Below, one piece after another: positions 15,389 to 23,635 of a DNA stretch of 64,000 nt. The notes beneath the pieces were generated by a model, which was given only the letters and a program-made list of their open reading frames with translations, did no database searches and had not been told where the DNA came from. The stretch comes from Pontibacterium sp049603715 (lineage in GTDB: Bacteria > Pseudomonadota > Gammaproteobacteria > Pseudomonadales > Balneatricaceae): the NCBI GenBank assembly GCA_049603715.1, contig JBMYSW010000003.1:158142-222141 (forward strand), given 5' to 3'. The number at the start of each line of letters is the position of its first letter. The first letter of the stretch is position 1. A program made the translations under genes and the position numbers.

Positions 15389-16444
15389 CTACAATAGATA
15401 AAAACCAAGGTGAATATCTTCTGAATTTTTATCGCTATTCTTATCAACAGCAGCTTGATCCCAACGCTGCCTTTCCAATAGTAACAATCTGAATTTATCG
15501 CCTTCATGAGCATCATATTGGCTGAATGAACAAATCAGAGACCGTATGAGTTCTTCTCGACCAACCAAATAATCGACAACAAGAAGATAGTTCTGAGCGG
15601 AGGGGCTTTCTTGAAGTGAGGAGGAACCGTGTTCTTCTTCAGCAAGGATTTTTTGAATCACGTCATCATGTTTTCTGTCTAAGAATCCAGCATTCCAGCC
15701 CTGACTTTCAGCCTTTAGGATAAGCTCGTAGGCCAATCGGCTTTTCCCCATTCCTCCAGATCCAGAGATTTGAAACCATGAAAAAGGCTTTTCTTTGCAC
15801 TCTAAGAAACCCTGTAACTGAGCTAATTCTTTTTCTCTACCTATGTTTTTAATAGCTCTATTGCCGAAATAATTTATATTTCTGGGGTCTTGCTTTCTTG
15901 GTGGTTCAAGATACGAGAGAAGAACTTTTTGGAAATATGAAGGACCTTCGTCAGGGGGGCTATCATTCTTGAGTGTCAGCGGTGTTGCGTTCTTTGAATT
16001 TTCAAATTCAGACTTTATTACATTAATATTGTTGGAAATTTCAGTAAAATCGAAATTAGAAGGCCTTTTGTTACTGTAGGATAAGAATTCCAGTATGAAT
16101 TCTTGGATTGTTTTTTTGAGGTACTTATGGCTTATGTATGCAGAGAAACAGAACGCCACTCTTGCATTTTTTTCACTAAGTCCTTGCTTATTAACCGATT
16201 CAATCGTTTTGTAGTTGCATGTTGTGTGTTGGTCAACTTCATTTCTAAATGCAGCTCTTTCATTACCACTTTTTCCATAGCTAGAAATGTAATCCCAATA
16301 GATTCGTCCGCACCACTGCTTTCCTGATGCACTGTCATGGTCTGAAAATTCTGAATGCGTAACAGATCGTGATATTTTATTGACGACGTTTTGGCAATCT
16401 ACCGGAAGAGACTGCCAATACTCATCATATGAGAATTCATCCAA
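15389..16444 (-). CDS. STAND-type P-loop NTPase, N-terminal part of a frameshifted gene
   Basis: The 351-residue frame has an N-terminal domain of about 170 residues that I do not recognise. An NTPase domain follows: I-G-R-E-K-E-L at 201-207, Walker A GSGGMGKS at 228-235, Walker B LLVVDY at 287-292, and RLLLLER at 319-325. These are hallmarks of STAND (NLR-like) ATPases, many of which detect phage proteins. The frame ends abruptly after DIHLGFYLL, before the winged-helix and sensor region. That region continues in the next frame downstream, giving the C-terminal Sel1 part. The gene is probably broken, unless the frame is restored by slippage or a sequencing error is involved. Confidence 0.75.
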   Translation of the reverse strand: MDEFSYDEYWQSLPVDCQNVVNKISRSVTHSEFSDHDSASGKQWCGRIYWDYISSYGKSGNERAAFRNEVDQHTTCNYKTIESVNKQGLSEKNARVAFCFSAYISHKYLKKTIQEFILEFLSYSNKRPSNFDFTEISNNINVIKSEFENSKNATPLTLKNDSPPDEGPSYFQKVLLSYLEPPRKQDPRNINYFGNRAIKNIGREKELAQLQGFLECKEKPFSWFQISGSGGMGKSRLAYELILKAESQGWNAGFLDRKHDDVIQKILAEEEHGSSSLQESPSAQNYLLVVDYLVGREELIRSLICSFSQYDAHEGDKFRLLLLERQRWDQAAVDKNSDKNSEDIHLGFYLL

Positions 16445-16493
16445 TTTTATTCCCTAGGCATTTAGAAAATGCCAGCAATCTGAAGATACTTTA

Positions 16494-16757
16494 TCATTTA
16501 GGCTTCAAGTCAGGAGCTTCTTCTATTGTTGGGACTTCATCAATACTACGATTCAAGATCTTTCGTATTTCTTTAGGCCCGATCCATCGCTCTGCTTCTT
16601 GCCATATCAGCTTAGAAAGAAACTCTCCCCCAGTTTCTCCTTGGCCACGTGCCATTAGCTTACATAGCTCCCTAGCCCCGCGCTGCATTTTAGTTGTTGA
16701 GTAGTCAACCAGATCGTCTACTCGGGTTGCCTTGTCATTAAACTCCTCTTTAGCCAT
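16494..16757 (-). CDS. Small hypothetical protein upstream of the STAND gene
   Basis: The 87-residue acidic/basic helical protein has no membrane segment. It contains RGARELCKLMARGQGETGGE and ends in a Pro-rich tail (EEAPDLKPK). It ends 49 bp before the STAND gene on the same strand, so the two could share a promoter in the 199-bp gap 16758-16956, where I see no other feature. No family is recognised. A small accessory or regulatory subunit is possible. Confidence 0.5.
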   Translation of the reverse strand: MAKEEFNDKATRVDDLVDYSTTKMQRGARELCKLMARGQGETGGEFLSKLIWQEAERWIGPKEIRKILNRSIDEVPTIEEAPDLKPK

Positions 16758-16956
16758 TCCATAGCGCCTTTCCTCAGTTATTTTTCATAACAAATTGACT
16801 ACCAAAATGTGCCTCTTGATGTCAACAAAAATAAATCTGCCGACTTTGGCAGATTTATCTGCTGATCTCGGTACAGAGAAAAAATCCTAGCGAAGGCTTA
16901 ATCATAAACAGAGACAGGGTGTGCATTGTCTCTTCCAGAGAATTGGGGAGCTAAAA

Positions 16957-17145
16957 ATGATTAAACCACGAATTCAAATACTGATGATAAGCCTTTTATC
17001 TTTCTGCGTAATGACAACTTCTATGCTAGGAGTAGTGTTATCTGTTGATGCAGGGGATATTCCTTTTGCAATCGCATTTGGTGTCACTTTGTTTCAGACA
17101 CCACTCATGTTAGTTCTATCTAATCACAAGGAAGGAGGCCAGTAA
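16957..17145 (+). CDS. Small two-helix membrane protein at head of the mobilization operon
   Basis: Starting at ATG 16957 (GGGGAG 8 bases upstream) gives 62 residues with two hydrophobic segments, ILMISLLSFCVMTTSMLGVV and a second around FAIAFGVTLFQTPLMLVL. The stop overlaps the next start by one base (TAATG), which implies translational coupling to the coupling-protein genes. It is likely an inner-membrane accessory of the transfer module. No family name can be given. Confidence 0.6.
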   Translation: MIKPRIQILMISLLSFCVMTTSMLGVVLSVDAGDIPFAIAFGVTLFQTPLMLVLSNHKEGGQ

Positions 17146-17357
17146 TGGCCTCTTTACAGCATATCGCCCTTTGGCCAGCCGAATGGATCGTTCGGCTCAT
17201 TCTCATGCTGTTTGGCATAGAGCTGGAGCAACTGCCACATGACTCGCAAGTTATCTCTGTGGGCGTTGTTGCCTTGGCTGGCTGGGCACATATAGCCAAG
17301 TTGCTCATTGGCGTTATCCAGCGCCGTGTTTTCGATCACTACGGGAATGGTGGCTGA
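17145..17357 (+). CDS. Small membrane protein of the mobilization operon
   Basis: The 70-residue product has hydrophobic segments at about 14-25 (VRLILMLFGIEL) and 37-58 (VISVGVVALAGWAHIAKLLI). It overlaps the previous gene by one base, and its stop is one base before the ATG of the coupling protein. In some families, small membrane proteins before VirD4-like ATPases help anchor them; here that is only suggested by position. Confidence 0.55.
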   Translation: MASLQHIALWPAEWIVRLILMLFGIELEQLPHDSQVISVGVVALAGWAHIAKLLIGVIQRRVFDHYGNGG

Positions 17358-17358
17358 T

Positions 17359-19104
17359 ATGAACACATCAACACCTGCTGTGCAGCACATACCTGAGTTG
17401 GCTGAGCTAATTATTACGTTGCAGTCTTTGTCGTCTGATGAACTGGCGGCATTGGCTGCCATGATGGGGCTGACCTACGTTTTTACCCACTTTGTGGTTA
17501 AAGCAACACTGCTGCGCCTACTGAGGGCTTTTGGCCTCTATAGTCCTTCTTTATATGCTGAATTGCCTAGCATGTTTCCGCATTGGAGATCTATCTATCG
17601 CCTAAAAGCTCAGCTATCAAGGTGGAAAGAAACAGTCTTTACCTTTGGTAAATACCCAACAGCAGGGTTCTCTTCCACGCTGGCAACCATGACGCTGCTT
17701 TACACACCGTCAACCGTTCTAATTGGGCGTGTGTATTGGGCTGGCTTTAGTTTGATACAACCCGTTGGCTTGCAAATTCAGCGGCACATAATGGTCTACG
17801 CCATGACTGGGGCTGGCAAGACCACTTGGCTTATCACAATGCTGGCGTTATGGCGCGGCAGTGCCTGCATTGTCGATCCCAAAGGGCAGATTACAGCTGC
17901 GTTGGCCTTAAATGACAAGCGTGAGTGGATTGTCTTTCGCCCCTATGAACCTGAGCGCACCGCTCAGTGGAATCCATTGGATGACATCAAAGCGGCCATG
18001 CTGCGTGAAGGTAATCACGCCGTTATCAAATGGAGTAAAAGATTAGGTGAAAGCTTGATCGTTACCCCTGCGGGTACCAAAAACCCATTTTTCACCAATA
18101 CAGCAAGGAGCTATTTAGCGGCGGCTGTGGCCTATGTGCTCACTGAACACCCAGAGGAAGAGCAAACGCTGCCTTTTGCGTTTGAGTTAATGACGCACGG
18201 AAGACGTTTCTATAACGATGATGGCGAGCTGGAAACAACATCAAACGAAGCAAGAACGCTATTAGATAATCGCCTCCTGCAATGCACTGCCTTTGATGGC
18301 GCTATAGCGGATTTGGCTGCTGCGTTTATTAACGCCTCCGGTGACACCAAATCCTCGCTAGTTGCCACCTTAATAGAACAAGTAGCGTGGATGGCGCTGC
18401 CGTCACTCAAATACATGCTGTCTAAAACAACGCGGCCATTATCCGAGGCTAAAACCCGCGATGATGTGGTGTTTTCATTTGTCACGCCCGTGCTGTCACT
18501 GCGTGAAGAGCTAAGGCCTTTATTCCGGCTCTATACAAACTTTGTTTCTTATACCTTCGAGGCTGTAGAGGAAAAGAAAGGCCAGTGCCTTTTCGTCATC
18601 GACGAAGTTCAGGCAATGGGGAACAACACTACGCTAGAAGTGGCATTGCCAGTAGCGCGTTCTTACGGTCTCTCGGTTGTGGCTATCGCCCAAGACCGTG
18701 AGGGCATGAAAGCTTCATACCCAACCACCTACGGCAGCTTTGAAGGTAACGCTGATGTCGTTCTCTTCATGGCGACTAATCACCCAGATAATTACAACTA
18801 TCTGAGTGAAGCGCTCGGCAAGCGCACTCATATCGAAACCGACCCCCGTACAGGCAAGAAGTCATACCGCGAAAGCGATGTGATGACACCCGATCAAGTC
18901 AAACGCTTCTTGTCACCAGACACAGGCAATCTCATTGCCATTCGCGCAGGTGCCAGAGCCTTGCGTTTAAAAATAGCGCCGTATTTCACGGAACTGCCCA
19001 TTACCGCTTACAGCGCTGATCCTGATCACCGCGAACCTATTTTGCGGCGTATCAGCCGCCTGATTTTTAACCCCAAGTCCATCTTTAAGAGGAATGACAC
19101 ATGA
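17359..19104 (+). CDS. Type IV coupling protein, VirD4/TraG/TraD family
   Basis: The 581-residue ATPase (from ATG 17359) has N-terminal hydrophobic stretches, Walker A (MTGAGKTTW) preceded by HIMVYA, then ACIVDPKGQI, and Walker B CLFVIDEVQAMG. A C-terminal part with QVKRFLSPDTG follows. This is the VirD4/TraG layout: a membrane-anchored hexamer that hands relaxase-bound DNA to a conjugation channel. GTG/ATG codons at 17308 and 17347 are alternative starts, but 17359 directly follows the upstream stop. No channel (VirB) genes are present, so a co-resident conjugative element must supply the pore. The ATGA at 19101 couples it to the next gene. Confidence 0.85.
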   Translation: MNTSTPAVQHIPELAELIITLQSLSSDELAALAAMMGLTYVFTHFVVKATLLRLLRAFGLYSPSLYAELPSMFPHWRSIYRLKAQLSRWKETVFTFGKYPTAGFSSTLATMTLLYTPSTVLIGRVYWAGFSLIQPVGLQIQRHIMVYAMTGAGKTTWLITMLALWRGSACIVDPKGQITAALALNDKREWIVFRPYEPERTAQWNPLDDIKAAMLREGNHAVIKWSKRLGESLIVTPAGTKNPFFTNTARSYLAAAVAYVLTEHPEEEQTLPFAFELMTHGRRFYNDDGELETTSNEARTLLDNRLLQCTAFDGAIADLAAAFINASGDTKSSLVATLIEQVAWMALPSLKYMLSKTTRPLSEAKTRDDVVFSFVTPVLSLREELRPLFRLYTNFVSYTFEAVEEKKGQCLFVIDEVQAMGNNTTLEVALPVARSYGLSVVAIAQDREGMKASYPTTYGSFEGNADVVLFMATNHPDNYNYLSEALGKRTHIETDPRTGKKSYRESDVMTPDQVKRFLSPDTGNLIAIRAGARALRLKIAPYFTELPITAYSADPDHREPILRRISRLIFNPKSIFKRNDT

Positions 19105-19391
19105 CGCCTGATAGCCAGAACAGTGCCAGCCATGCGCTCGCGCATATTAGACAAGCTGTAGCAGCGCACCAGATTCCAGACCTGACGCTGCTCAAAAGCC
19201 TGCATTCGCAAAGACAACGGATACACAAAGAACAGCTTAACGCGCTGCTTGCACAGCAGCGGCAATGCCTAGCGCGCGGCGAAGCTGCCGCCAGTGCCAT
19301 GTATCAGCGCCATCAATATCAAGCCGATACCAGCGCCAAGGTATTTGATATGTACGCCTATGAACACACCCTGCAACTCAATGAGGAATAA
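19101..19391 (+). CDS. Small helical protein downstream of the coupling protein
   Basis: The 96-residue, Gln/Ala/His-rich helical protein has no membrane segment (RIHKEQLNALLAQQRQCLAR). It starts inside the stop of the coupling-protein gene (ATGA) and ends just before the polytopic membrane protein. It is almost certainly translated as part of the transfer operon. No family recognised. Confidence 0.55.
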   Translation: MTPDSQNSASHALAHIRQAVAAHQIPDLTLLKSLHSQRQRIHKEQLNALLAQQRQCLARGEAAASAMYQRHQYQADTSAKVFDMYAYEHTLQLNEE

Positions 19392-19395
19392 CGTG

Positions 19396-20316
19396 ATGAG
19401 CAATACCATTTTTAATCAGCCTGTACAGGCCACGTTAGAAACGCTGCGCCAGCCAAGCATGGCCGAGGCGCAGCAATTGCCTTCAATCAAATTAGCACTC
19501 ATCACCTGTGCATTGATTGCGGTCGCAGTGGTCGCCTTCGAGGCCAAAATTATCTATGCCGTTTTTGAGATGACGTTCGGAGGTGGCGATACGATTTGGA
19601 AGCCGTGGATTATGGCCTTTGCCTCTTTGATTTTGGTATTGGCTGTGCACTTTATCGGCCATAAGAACGCCGAGCATCCCGTTATCAAATTTGTTAACCG
19701 TACGGCGGCCATTTTAATTCCAGTCTATCTTCTGGGCATTGGCGTGCTAATTGTCGTGACGCTCTATAACAACGGCTTGGGTGAAATGCTGATGTCTGCC
19801 AGCGCAGATCTCTCACTGGAAGCCATGCTCAATCCAACGCCTGATAGCGCGCTGGATAACGTCATGACCAATACCTTAACCCCACTGGCAGGCATTCTGT
19901 TTGCTCTGGGGATCGGGTCACTCGCCATTGTTTCGGTCTTTGTCGCGCACTTTGCTTTGTCGAAAGTGGAAATGCTCGTCAAAAAATATGCACGCATCTC
20001 CCAAGCGGCTGATCTGGATAACCGAGACATTCAAACCTATCAGGAAGCTGGTGCGGAGTACGAAGCGTTACAGGCGCAAATCGACAACCTGATTATTCAG
20101 GATGAAGAAGCGATCCGTGAAGCCTTGGCTGATGAGGTGCTTATCAGCATCAACGAAGGCTTGGCACCCACCATCAAACTCATCAACCAAAGCAAATACC
20201 AGCAACGGCCAGAAGGCTTGCTGCCACCGAACCAAATCAATATTTCCGCATTGGAAAAAGCGATCAAGCCGATCCAGTCCATTAACCGCAAAGACATTTT
20301 GAAGCACTTGGCCTAA
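19396..20316 (+). CDS. Membrane protein with four helices and C-terminal coiled coil (transfer operon)
   Basis: Starting at ATG 19396 (or GTG 19393; GAGG about 7-9 bases upstream) gives about 306 residues. Four hydrophobic helices are visible: LALITCALIAVAVVAFEA, MAFASLILVLAVHFIG, ILIPVYLLGIGVLIVVTLY and ILFALGIGSLAIVSVFVAHF. A charged helical tail of 110 residues follows. The longer frame from 19294 overlaps the previous gene and adds atypical residues. It may assist the coupling protein or relaxosome at the membrane. It is not a known VirB component. Confidence 0.6.
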   Translation: MSNTIFNQPVQATLETLRQPSMAEAQQLPSIKLALITCALIAVAVVAFEAKIIYAVFEMTFGGGDTIWKPWIMAFASLILVLAVHFIGHKNAEHPVIKFVNRTAAILIPVYLLGIGVLIVVTLYNNGLGEMLMSASADLSLEAMLNPTPDSALDNVMTNTLTPLAGILFALGIGSLAIVSVFVAHFALSKVEMLVKKYARISQAADLDNRDIQTYQEAGAEYEALQAQIDNLIIQDEEAIREALADEVLISINEGLAPTIKLINQSKYQQRPEGLLPPNQINISALEKAIKPIQSINRKDILKHLA

Positions 20317-20330
20317 CAGGAGTAATACCT

Positions 20331-20966
20331 ATGAATAGCGTAAAGAAAGCACTGACTTCACTCGTATTAAGCGTAGCGATCTGCACACCTGCCGCCGCTA
20401 AAGACCTGCATATCTTGATAGATGCCAGCCAGTCCAATCCGATGCTGATTGATACCGCCTTTAATAAACGCGCTGCGGCCTTTGCTGTGCAATCTATTAG
20501 TCAGCTCAAACAGCATGACACCGTACGGCTACAAACTTTTGGTTCGCTGCAAAGCGCAGACAACTTTGATGTGAAGGCATTGCCAGTCAGCAGGCACAAT
20601 CACAGAAAAGTCTCAGCAGCCGTGGCTTCGCATCTTGTGTCTTTGCCTAAAACCCTGAAACCACAGGGCAGCACCAATGTGCTGGCATGGTTTAACCGCA
20701 ATCCCGTGGATTGCAGTACAGACAAGCACACCATCTTGATTATCACAGATGGCATTGAGGCTTCCGAGTATGTGAACCCAAATCACTTGCTATCAGGCAA
20801 GCAAACGCTGCCAGCGCCAAGCGAGTTTGTGAATGTCCGTGGCTGTGAAGTGGTGATGTTTGGTGTGGGGGCTGGCCGTTTGGATCAAGAGACGATCCGC
20901 TTGCGCAAAGCATGGGAGCAATATTTTAAACAGGCAGGAGCCAGCTTCTTGGCTGTGCCGTTATAG
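20331..20966 (+). CDS. Periplasmic von Willebrand factor A-like protein
   Basis: The 211-residue product has a Sec signal (SLVLSVAICTPAAAK). A VWA-type domain begins HILIDASQS, a D-x-S-x-S metal-ion-dependent adhesion site. It continues through a Thr in GSTN and the strand TILIITDG, where the second acidic residue is expected. VWA domains bind proteins through a bound metal. The start is backed by CAGGAG 7-12 bases upstream. Located inside the transfer operon, it could contact the cell surface or a partner machine during mating. This is unusual for a minimal mobilization module. Confidence 0.65.
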   Translation: MNSVKKALTSLVLSVAICTPAAAKDLHILIDASQSNPMLIDTAFNKRAAAFAVQSISQLKQHDTVRLQTFGSLQSADNFDVKALPVSRHNHRKVSAAVASHLVSLPKTLKPQGSTNVLAWFNRNPVDCSTDKHTILIITDGIEASEYVNPNHLLSGKQTLPAPSEFVNVRGCEVVMFGVGAGRLDQETIRLRKAWEQYFKQAGASFLAVPL

Positions 20967-20976
20967 GCACTGACCT

Positions 20977-21249
20977 ATGACTGTCACACGAGAGGAGCTG
21001 GACGCACTGCGCGCCAGTTTAGCCAAGCCACGGCTTGATCTGACCTTTACACCCGACAACGGCATAGAAACGCAGGTACATACAGAGCTGTTTCAGCAAC
21101 AGCAAAAGCGGCTCAAACAAGGAGAACAATCACTGACGGCAGCTCAAAAAAACTTGCATAAGGCATTGGATGAACTGCGACAAGAGACAGGATTACAGCA
21201 TGATTTCACGCAAGCGACCCACACAGTCGAATGCAATCATCAGTTGTGA
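20977..21249 (+). CDS. Small coiled-coil protein of the transfer operon
   Basis: The 90-residue protein is helical, with a long Gln/Lys-rich heptad region (FQQQQKRLKQGEQSLTAAQK). It starts 10 bp after the VWA gene. It is followed by a gene-free 132 bp that contains a perfect 9-bp hairpin. Function unknown; it is probably an operon end piece. Confidence 0.5.
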   Translation: MTVTREELDALRASLAKPRLDLTFTPDNGIETQVHTELFQQQQKRLKQGEQSLTAAQKNLHKALDELRQETGLQHDFTQATHTVECNHQL

Positions 21250-21268
21250 TTAATTAATTTTTAATAGT

Positions 21269-21288
21269 GCCTCCTTACATAAGGAGGC
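21269..21288. terminator. Perfect hairpin after the transfer operon (terminator-like)
   Basis: GCCTCCTTA and TAAGGAGGC pair across two bases, 20 bp after the stop of the coiled-coil gene. There is no T-run on either side, so it may be an operator, a weak terminator or a relaxosome site. Confidence 0.4.
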
Positions 21289-21381
21289 CGCCTGTCAACG
21301 CATTGTTTTTTAACACTTAATTTACGATTTGCGCCTTCAAATAGAAGAGTAAACAGCAACAACTTTTAGGAGATAACAAGC

Positions 21382-21642
21382 ATGTTTAATGATGACTATG
21401 AACTACTGAAACCACGTAAAGGAGATGACGAGTATGGCGTTTATGAGCCAATTGATGTGGATGGCAAAACAATGGAAATTCCAGCAGGCCATATCCATAT
21501 CGAAGGTGAATTAAAAGGCATTGCCTATCTCGAAATCGCCGAAGGCAGTTATATCGTTCGTCGCAAGAAAAAGGATGACGGTATGCCACTGCATGAGTTT
21601 GCGGGTATTGCAGAACCTGCTAATCGCAATTATCTGCACTAA
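21382..21642 (+). CDS. Small hypothetical protein
   Basis: This 86-residue acidic protein has beta-strand-like stretches (MEIPAGHIHIEGELKGIAYL, YIVRRKKKDD). TTAGGAG lies about 10 bases before the ATG. It sits between two hairpins upstream of mobC. No family is recognised. It could be an element-specific regulator. Confidence 0.5.
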   Translation: MFNDDYELLKPRKGDDEYGVYEPIDVDGKTMEIPAGHIHIEGELKGIAYLEIAEGSYIVRRKKKDDGMPLHEFAGIAEPANRNYLH

Positions 21643-21665
21643 CACCGCAGTAAAGCCACAGTCAG

Positions 21666-21688
21666 TCGGGCTGGTGATACCAGCCCGA
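21666..21688. other. Strong hairpin upstream of mobC, candidate oriT or terminator
   Basis: TCGGGCTGG and CCAGCCCGA form a perfect 9-bp stem around TGATA, ending 38 bp before the mobC start. Origins of transfer in mobilizable elements often lie just upstream of mobC and the relaxase and contain such an inverted repeat beside the nick site. There is no T-run, which argues against a simple terminator. The nick sequence cannot be identified by eye. Confidence 0.4.
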
Positions 21689-21726
21689 TACCCACCTCGA
21701 ATAACGATCAAGGTATAGGCGATAGC

Positions 21727-22092
21727 ATGAATTTCGATTCAATTATTTCACTCCGGCTTACTGCATTGCAGCGCGCATTTGTTAAACAACAGTCGCAAGC
21801 GGCAATGATGAGTGAGTCTGATTGGATACGATACATATTGTTTAGCGATGCTGCGCTCCTCACACTAAAACAAAAAGCAGCGTTTAGACGTGTCAGTGAC
21901 CGTGATCTTGGTCAGGTGGTTTCTGTACTGGGGCAATCACGTATCCCCAACAACCTGAACCAGATTGCCAAGGCTATCAATATGGGCACGATTATCGTTA
22001 GCCCTGATACAGAACGGCATATTGATGAATCGTATCGCATGGTGCTGTGGATACGTCAAACGCTGATACAGGAGTTAGGACTGAAAGCATGA
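21727..22092 (+). CDS. mobC: MobC-like relaxosome accessory protein
   Basis: The 121-residue basic protein contains S-R-I-P-N-N-L-N-Q-I-A-K-A-I-N, matching the family signature (G-x-N-L-N-Q-I-A-x-x-x-N) of MobC proteins. These bind oriT and help the relaxase open the strands. The N-terminal half resembles a ribbon-helix-helix region. The stop overlaps the relaxase start (ATGA), as usual for mobC-relaxase pairs. Confidence 0.8.
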   Translation: MNFDSIISLRLTALQRAFVKQQSQAAMMSESDWIRYILFSDAALLTLKQKAAFRRVSDRDLGQVVSVLGQSRIPNNLNQIAKAINMGTIIVSPDTERHIDESYRMVLWIRQTLIQELGLKA

Positions 22093-23309
22093 TTTTAAAA
22101 GCGTCACAACGCAGCGGTGCCACGCAGTTAGCCTATCACTTGCTCAACGATGAAAATGAGCATGTGACAGTACATGAATTAAAAGGCTTTATCTGTGACG
22201 ACGTAGTGGGTGCGTTTAAAGAGATGCAGGCGGTGGCCAAAGGCACGCAATGTAAGAAATATCTGTTCTCGTTGTCACTTAACCCGCCGGAGCATGAAAG
22301 CGCCAGCATTGATGACTTTGAGAATGCGATTGATCGCATTGAAGAAGAGCTGAACATCAAAGACCAGCCGCGATGTATCGTCTTTCATGAGAAAGAAGGT
22401 AGACGGCACTGTCATGCGGTCTGGTCACGAATAGATGGCAATGAGATGAAGGCGATCAAGCTGCCGTATTTTAAGCAACGCTTAAACGGCATTGCCAAAG
22501 AGCTTTATATCGCACATGGCTGGGATTTGCCGAAGGGCTTTATCTCAAAAGAGCTGAGAGACGCACGTAATTTCACGTTAGCTGAGTGGCAACAAGCCAA
22601 GCGCCACAATATTGATCCGCGAGAGATCAAAAATGCCATGCAGCAATGCTGGAAGGCATCAGACAACAAAGCCAGCTTTGAACATGCGATGACAGAAAAA
22701 GGCTTCTTCATCGCCAAGGGTGACAGGCGCGGCTATGTCGCGCTGGATTGGCGTGGTGAAGTGTATTCACTGTCACGCGCACTCAGCATTAGAACCAAGG
22801 AACTGAAAGAAAGATTGGGAAACACCGATAGCTTGCCATCGGTTGAGACCGTTAAAAAGAAGATTACGACTAACCACATTGAACTGCACCAGCGGTTTTC
22901 TGAGGAATTACAGCTTAAACATGAGTTTGCTCGCAAGCCTTTATCCGATAAGCGTAAGGCTATGCAGCAAACTCACCGTCAAGCCAGAGAAGAATTAAGA
23001 AAACAGCAAGAGGTTCGATCACAACAGGAACAACAAGCAAGACAACACAAAATCCGCAAAGGTCTATTGGGTCTGTGGGATGTACTGACCGGAAAATCCA
23101 AAAAGCAACATCAACAGAATGAACAAGAAACACAAGCCGCTGAACTGCGAGACAGACAAGAACAAGAAAAGCTAATCAAGGCGCAGCTGGAAAGACGGCA
23201 AACATTGCAAGCTGAGCTTCAAGCACTACGTGAACAGCAACAGCAAGAACGGCAATCACTGGATGACAGTTTTACCGAGACATTGGAAACACTGAATTAC
23301 GAACTGTAA
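22089..23309 (+). CDS. Relaxase / mobilization nuclease
   Basis: From ATG 22089 the 406-residue protein begins ILKASQRSGATQLAYHLLN. It contains VFHEKEGRRHCHAVWSR, the three-histidine metal motif (H-E-K-x-G-R-x-H-x-H) of relaxases that nick oriT and stay bound to the 5' end. The last 130 residues are a Gln/Arg-rich coiled coil (RKQQEVRSQQEQQARQHK), probably for relaxosome assembly. The upstream frame from 22047 lies within mobC, so the overlap start is chosen. The family is MOBP-like by motif. The exact catalytic tyrosine is not certain, but Tyr in LAYHLLN is a candidate. Confidence 0.85.
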   Translation: MILKASQRSGATQLAYHLLNDENEHVTVHELKGFICDDVVGAFKEMQAVAKGTQCKKYLFSLSLNPPEHESASIDDFENAIDRIEEELNIKDQPRCIVFHEKEGRRHCHAVWSRIDGNEMKAIKLPYFKQRLNGIAKELYIAHGWDLPKGFISKELRDARNFTLAEWQQAKRHNIDPREIKNAMQQCWKASDNKASFEHAMTEKGFFIAKGDRRGYVALDWRGEVYSLSRALSIRTKELKERLGNTDSLPSVETVKKKITTNHIELHQRFSEELQLKHEFARKPLSDKRKAMQQTHRQAREELRKQQEVRSQQEQQARQHKIRKGLLGLWDVLTGKSKKQHQQNEQETQAAELRDRQEQEKLIKAQLERRQTLQAELQALREQQQQERQSLDDSFTETLETLNYEL

Positions 23310-23339
23310 ACGATTTAACCCAAACGAAAGGAGCTACTC

Positions 23340-23612
23340 ATGATGACAGGGCATGAGCACAATGCAGATACACTCATACAAGATGGGATAAAAGCATCGC
23401 CACCACTGGAAATGAACATTGAAGATTTCCGTGATGATTTAAGCGGATTAGAGCTAAGTGAAGAAGAGGCAAATGAGTTACTCACAATGATCTGGAAAAT
23501 CATGTCCACAATGGTGGATATGGGCTGGGGCGTAGATGTCACTCATATCGTCTTGCCTGAGCTTTTTGAAAAATCGTGCAAAGATGACGAGAAGTCGTTA
23601 TACAAACATTAA
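23340..23612 (+). CDS. Small hypothetical acidic protein between relaxase and recombinase
   Basis: The 90-residue acidic protein (MNIEDFRDDLSGLELSEEEA) has an AAAGGAG site 6 bases before the first of two consecutive ATG codons. It lies between the relaxase and the serine recombinase on the same strand, with 30- and 23-bp gaps. It might be a recombination directionality factor, which are usually small, but those are normally basic, so this is weak. Function unknown. Confidence 0.5.
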   Translation: MMTGHEHNADTLIQDGIKASPPLEMNIEDFRDDLSGLELSEEEANELLTMIWKIMSTMVDMGWGVDVTHIVLPELFEKSCKDDEKSLYKH

Positions 23613-23635
23613 AGTATTATAGAAAAGGAGTGCCT

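Noticed and set aside
15395..15410. Programmed -1 frameshift site in the STAND gene
   Set aside because: The T-run does not form a proper X-XXY-YYZ slippery heptamer in the upstream frame. Mutation or sequencing error is simpler.
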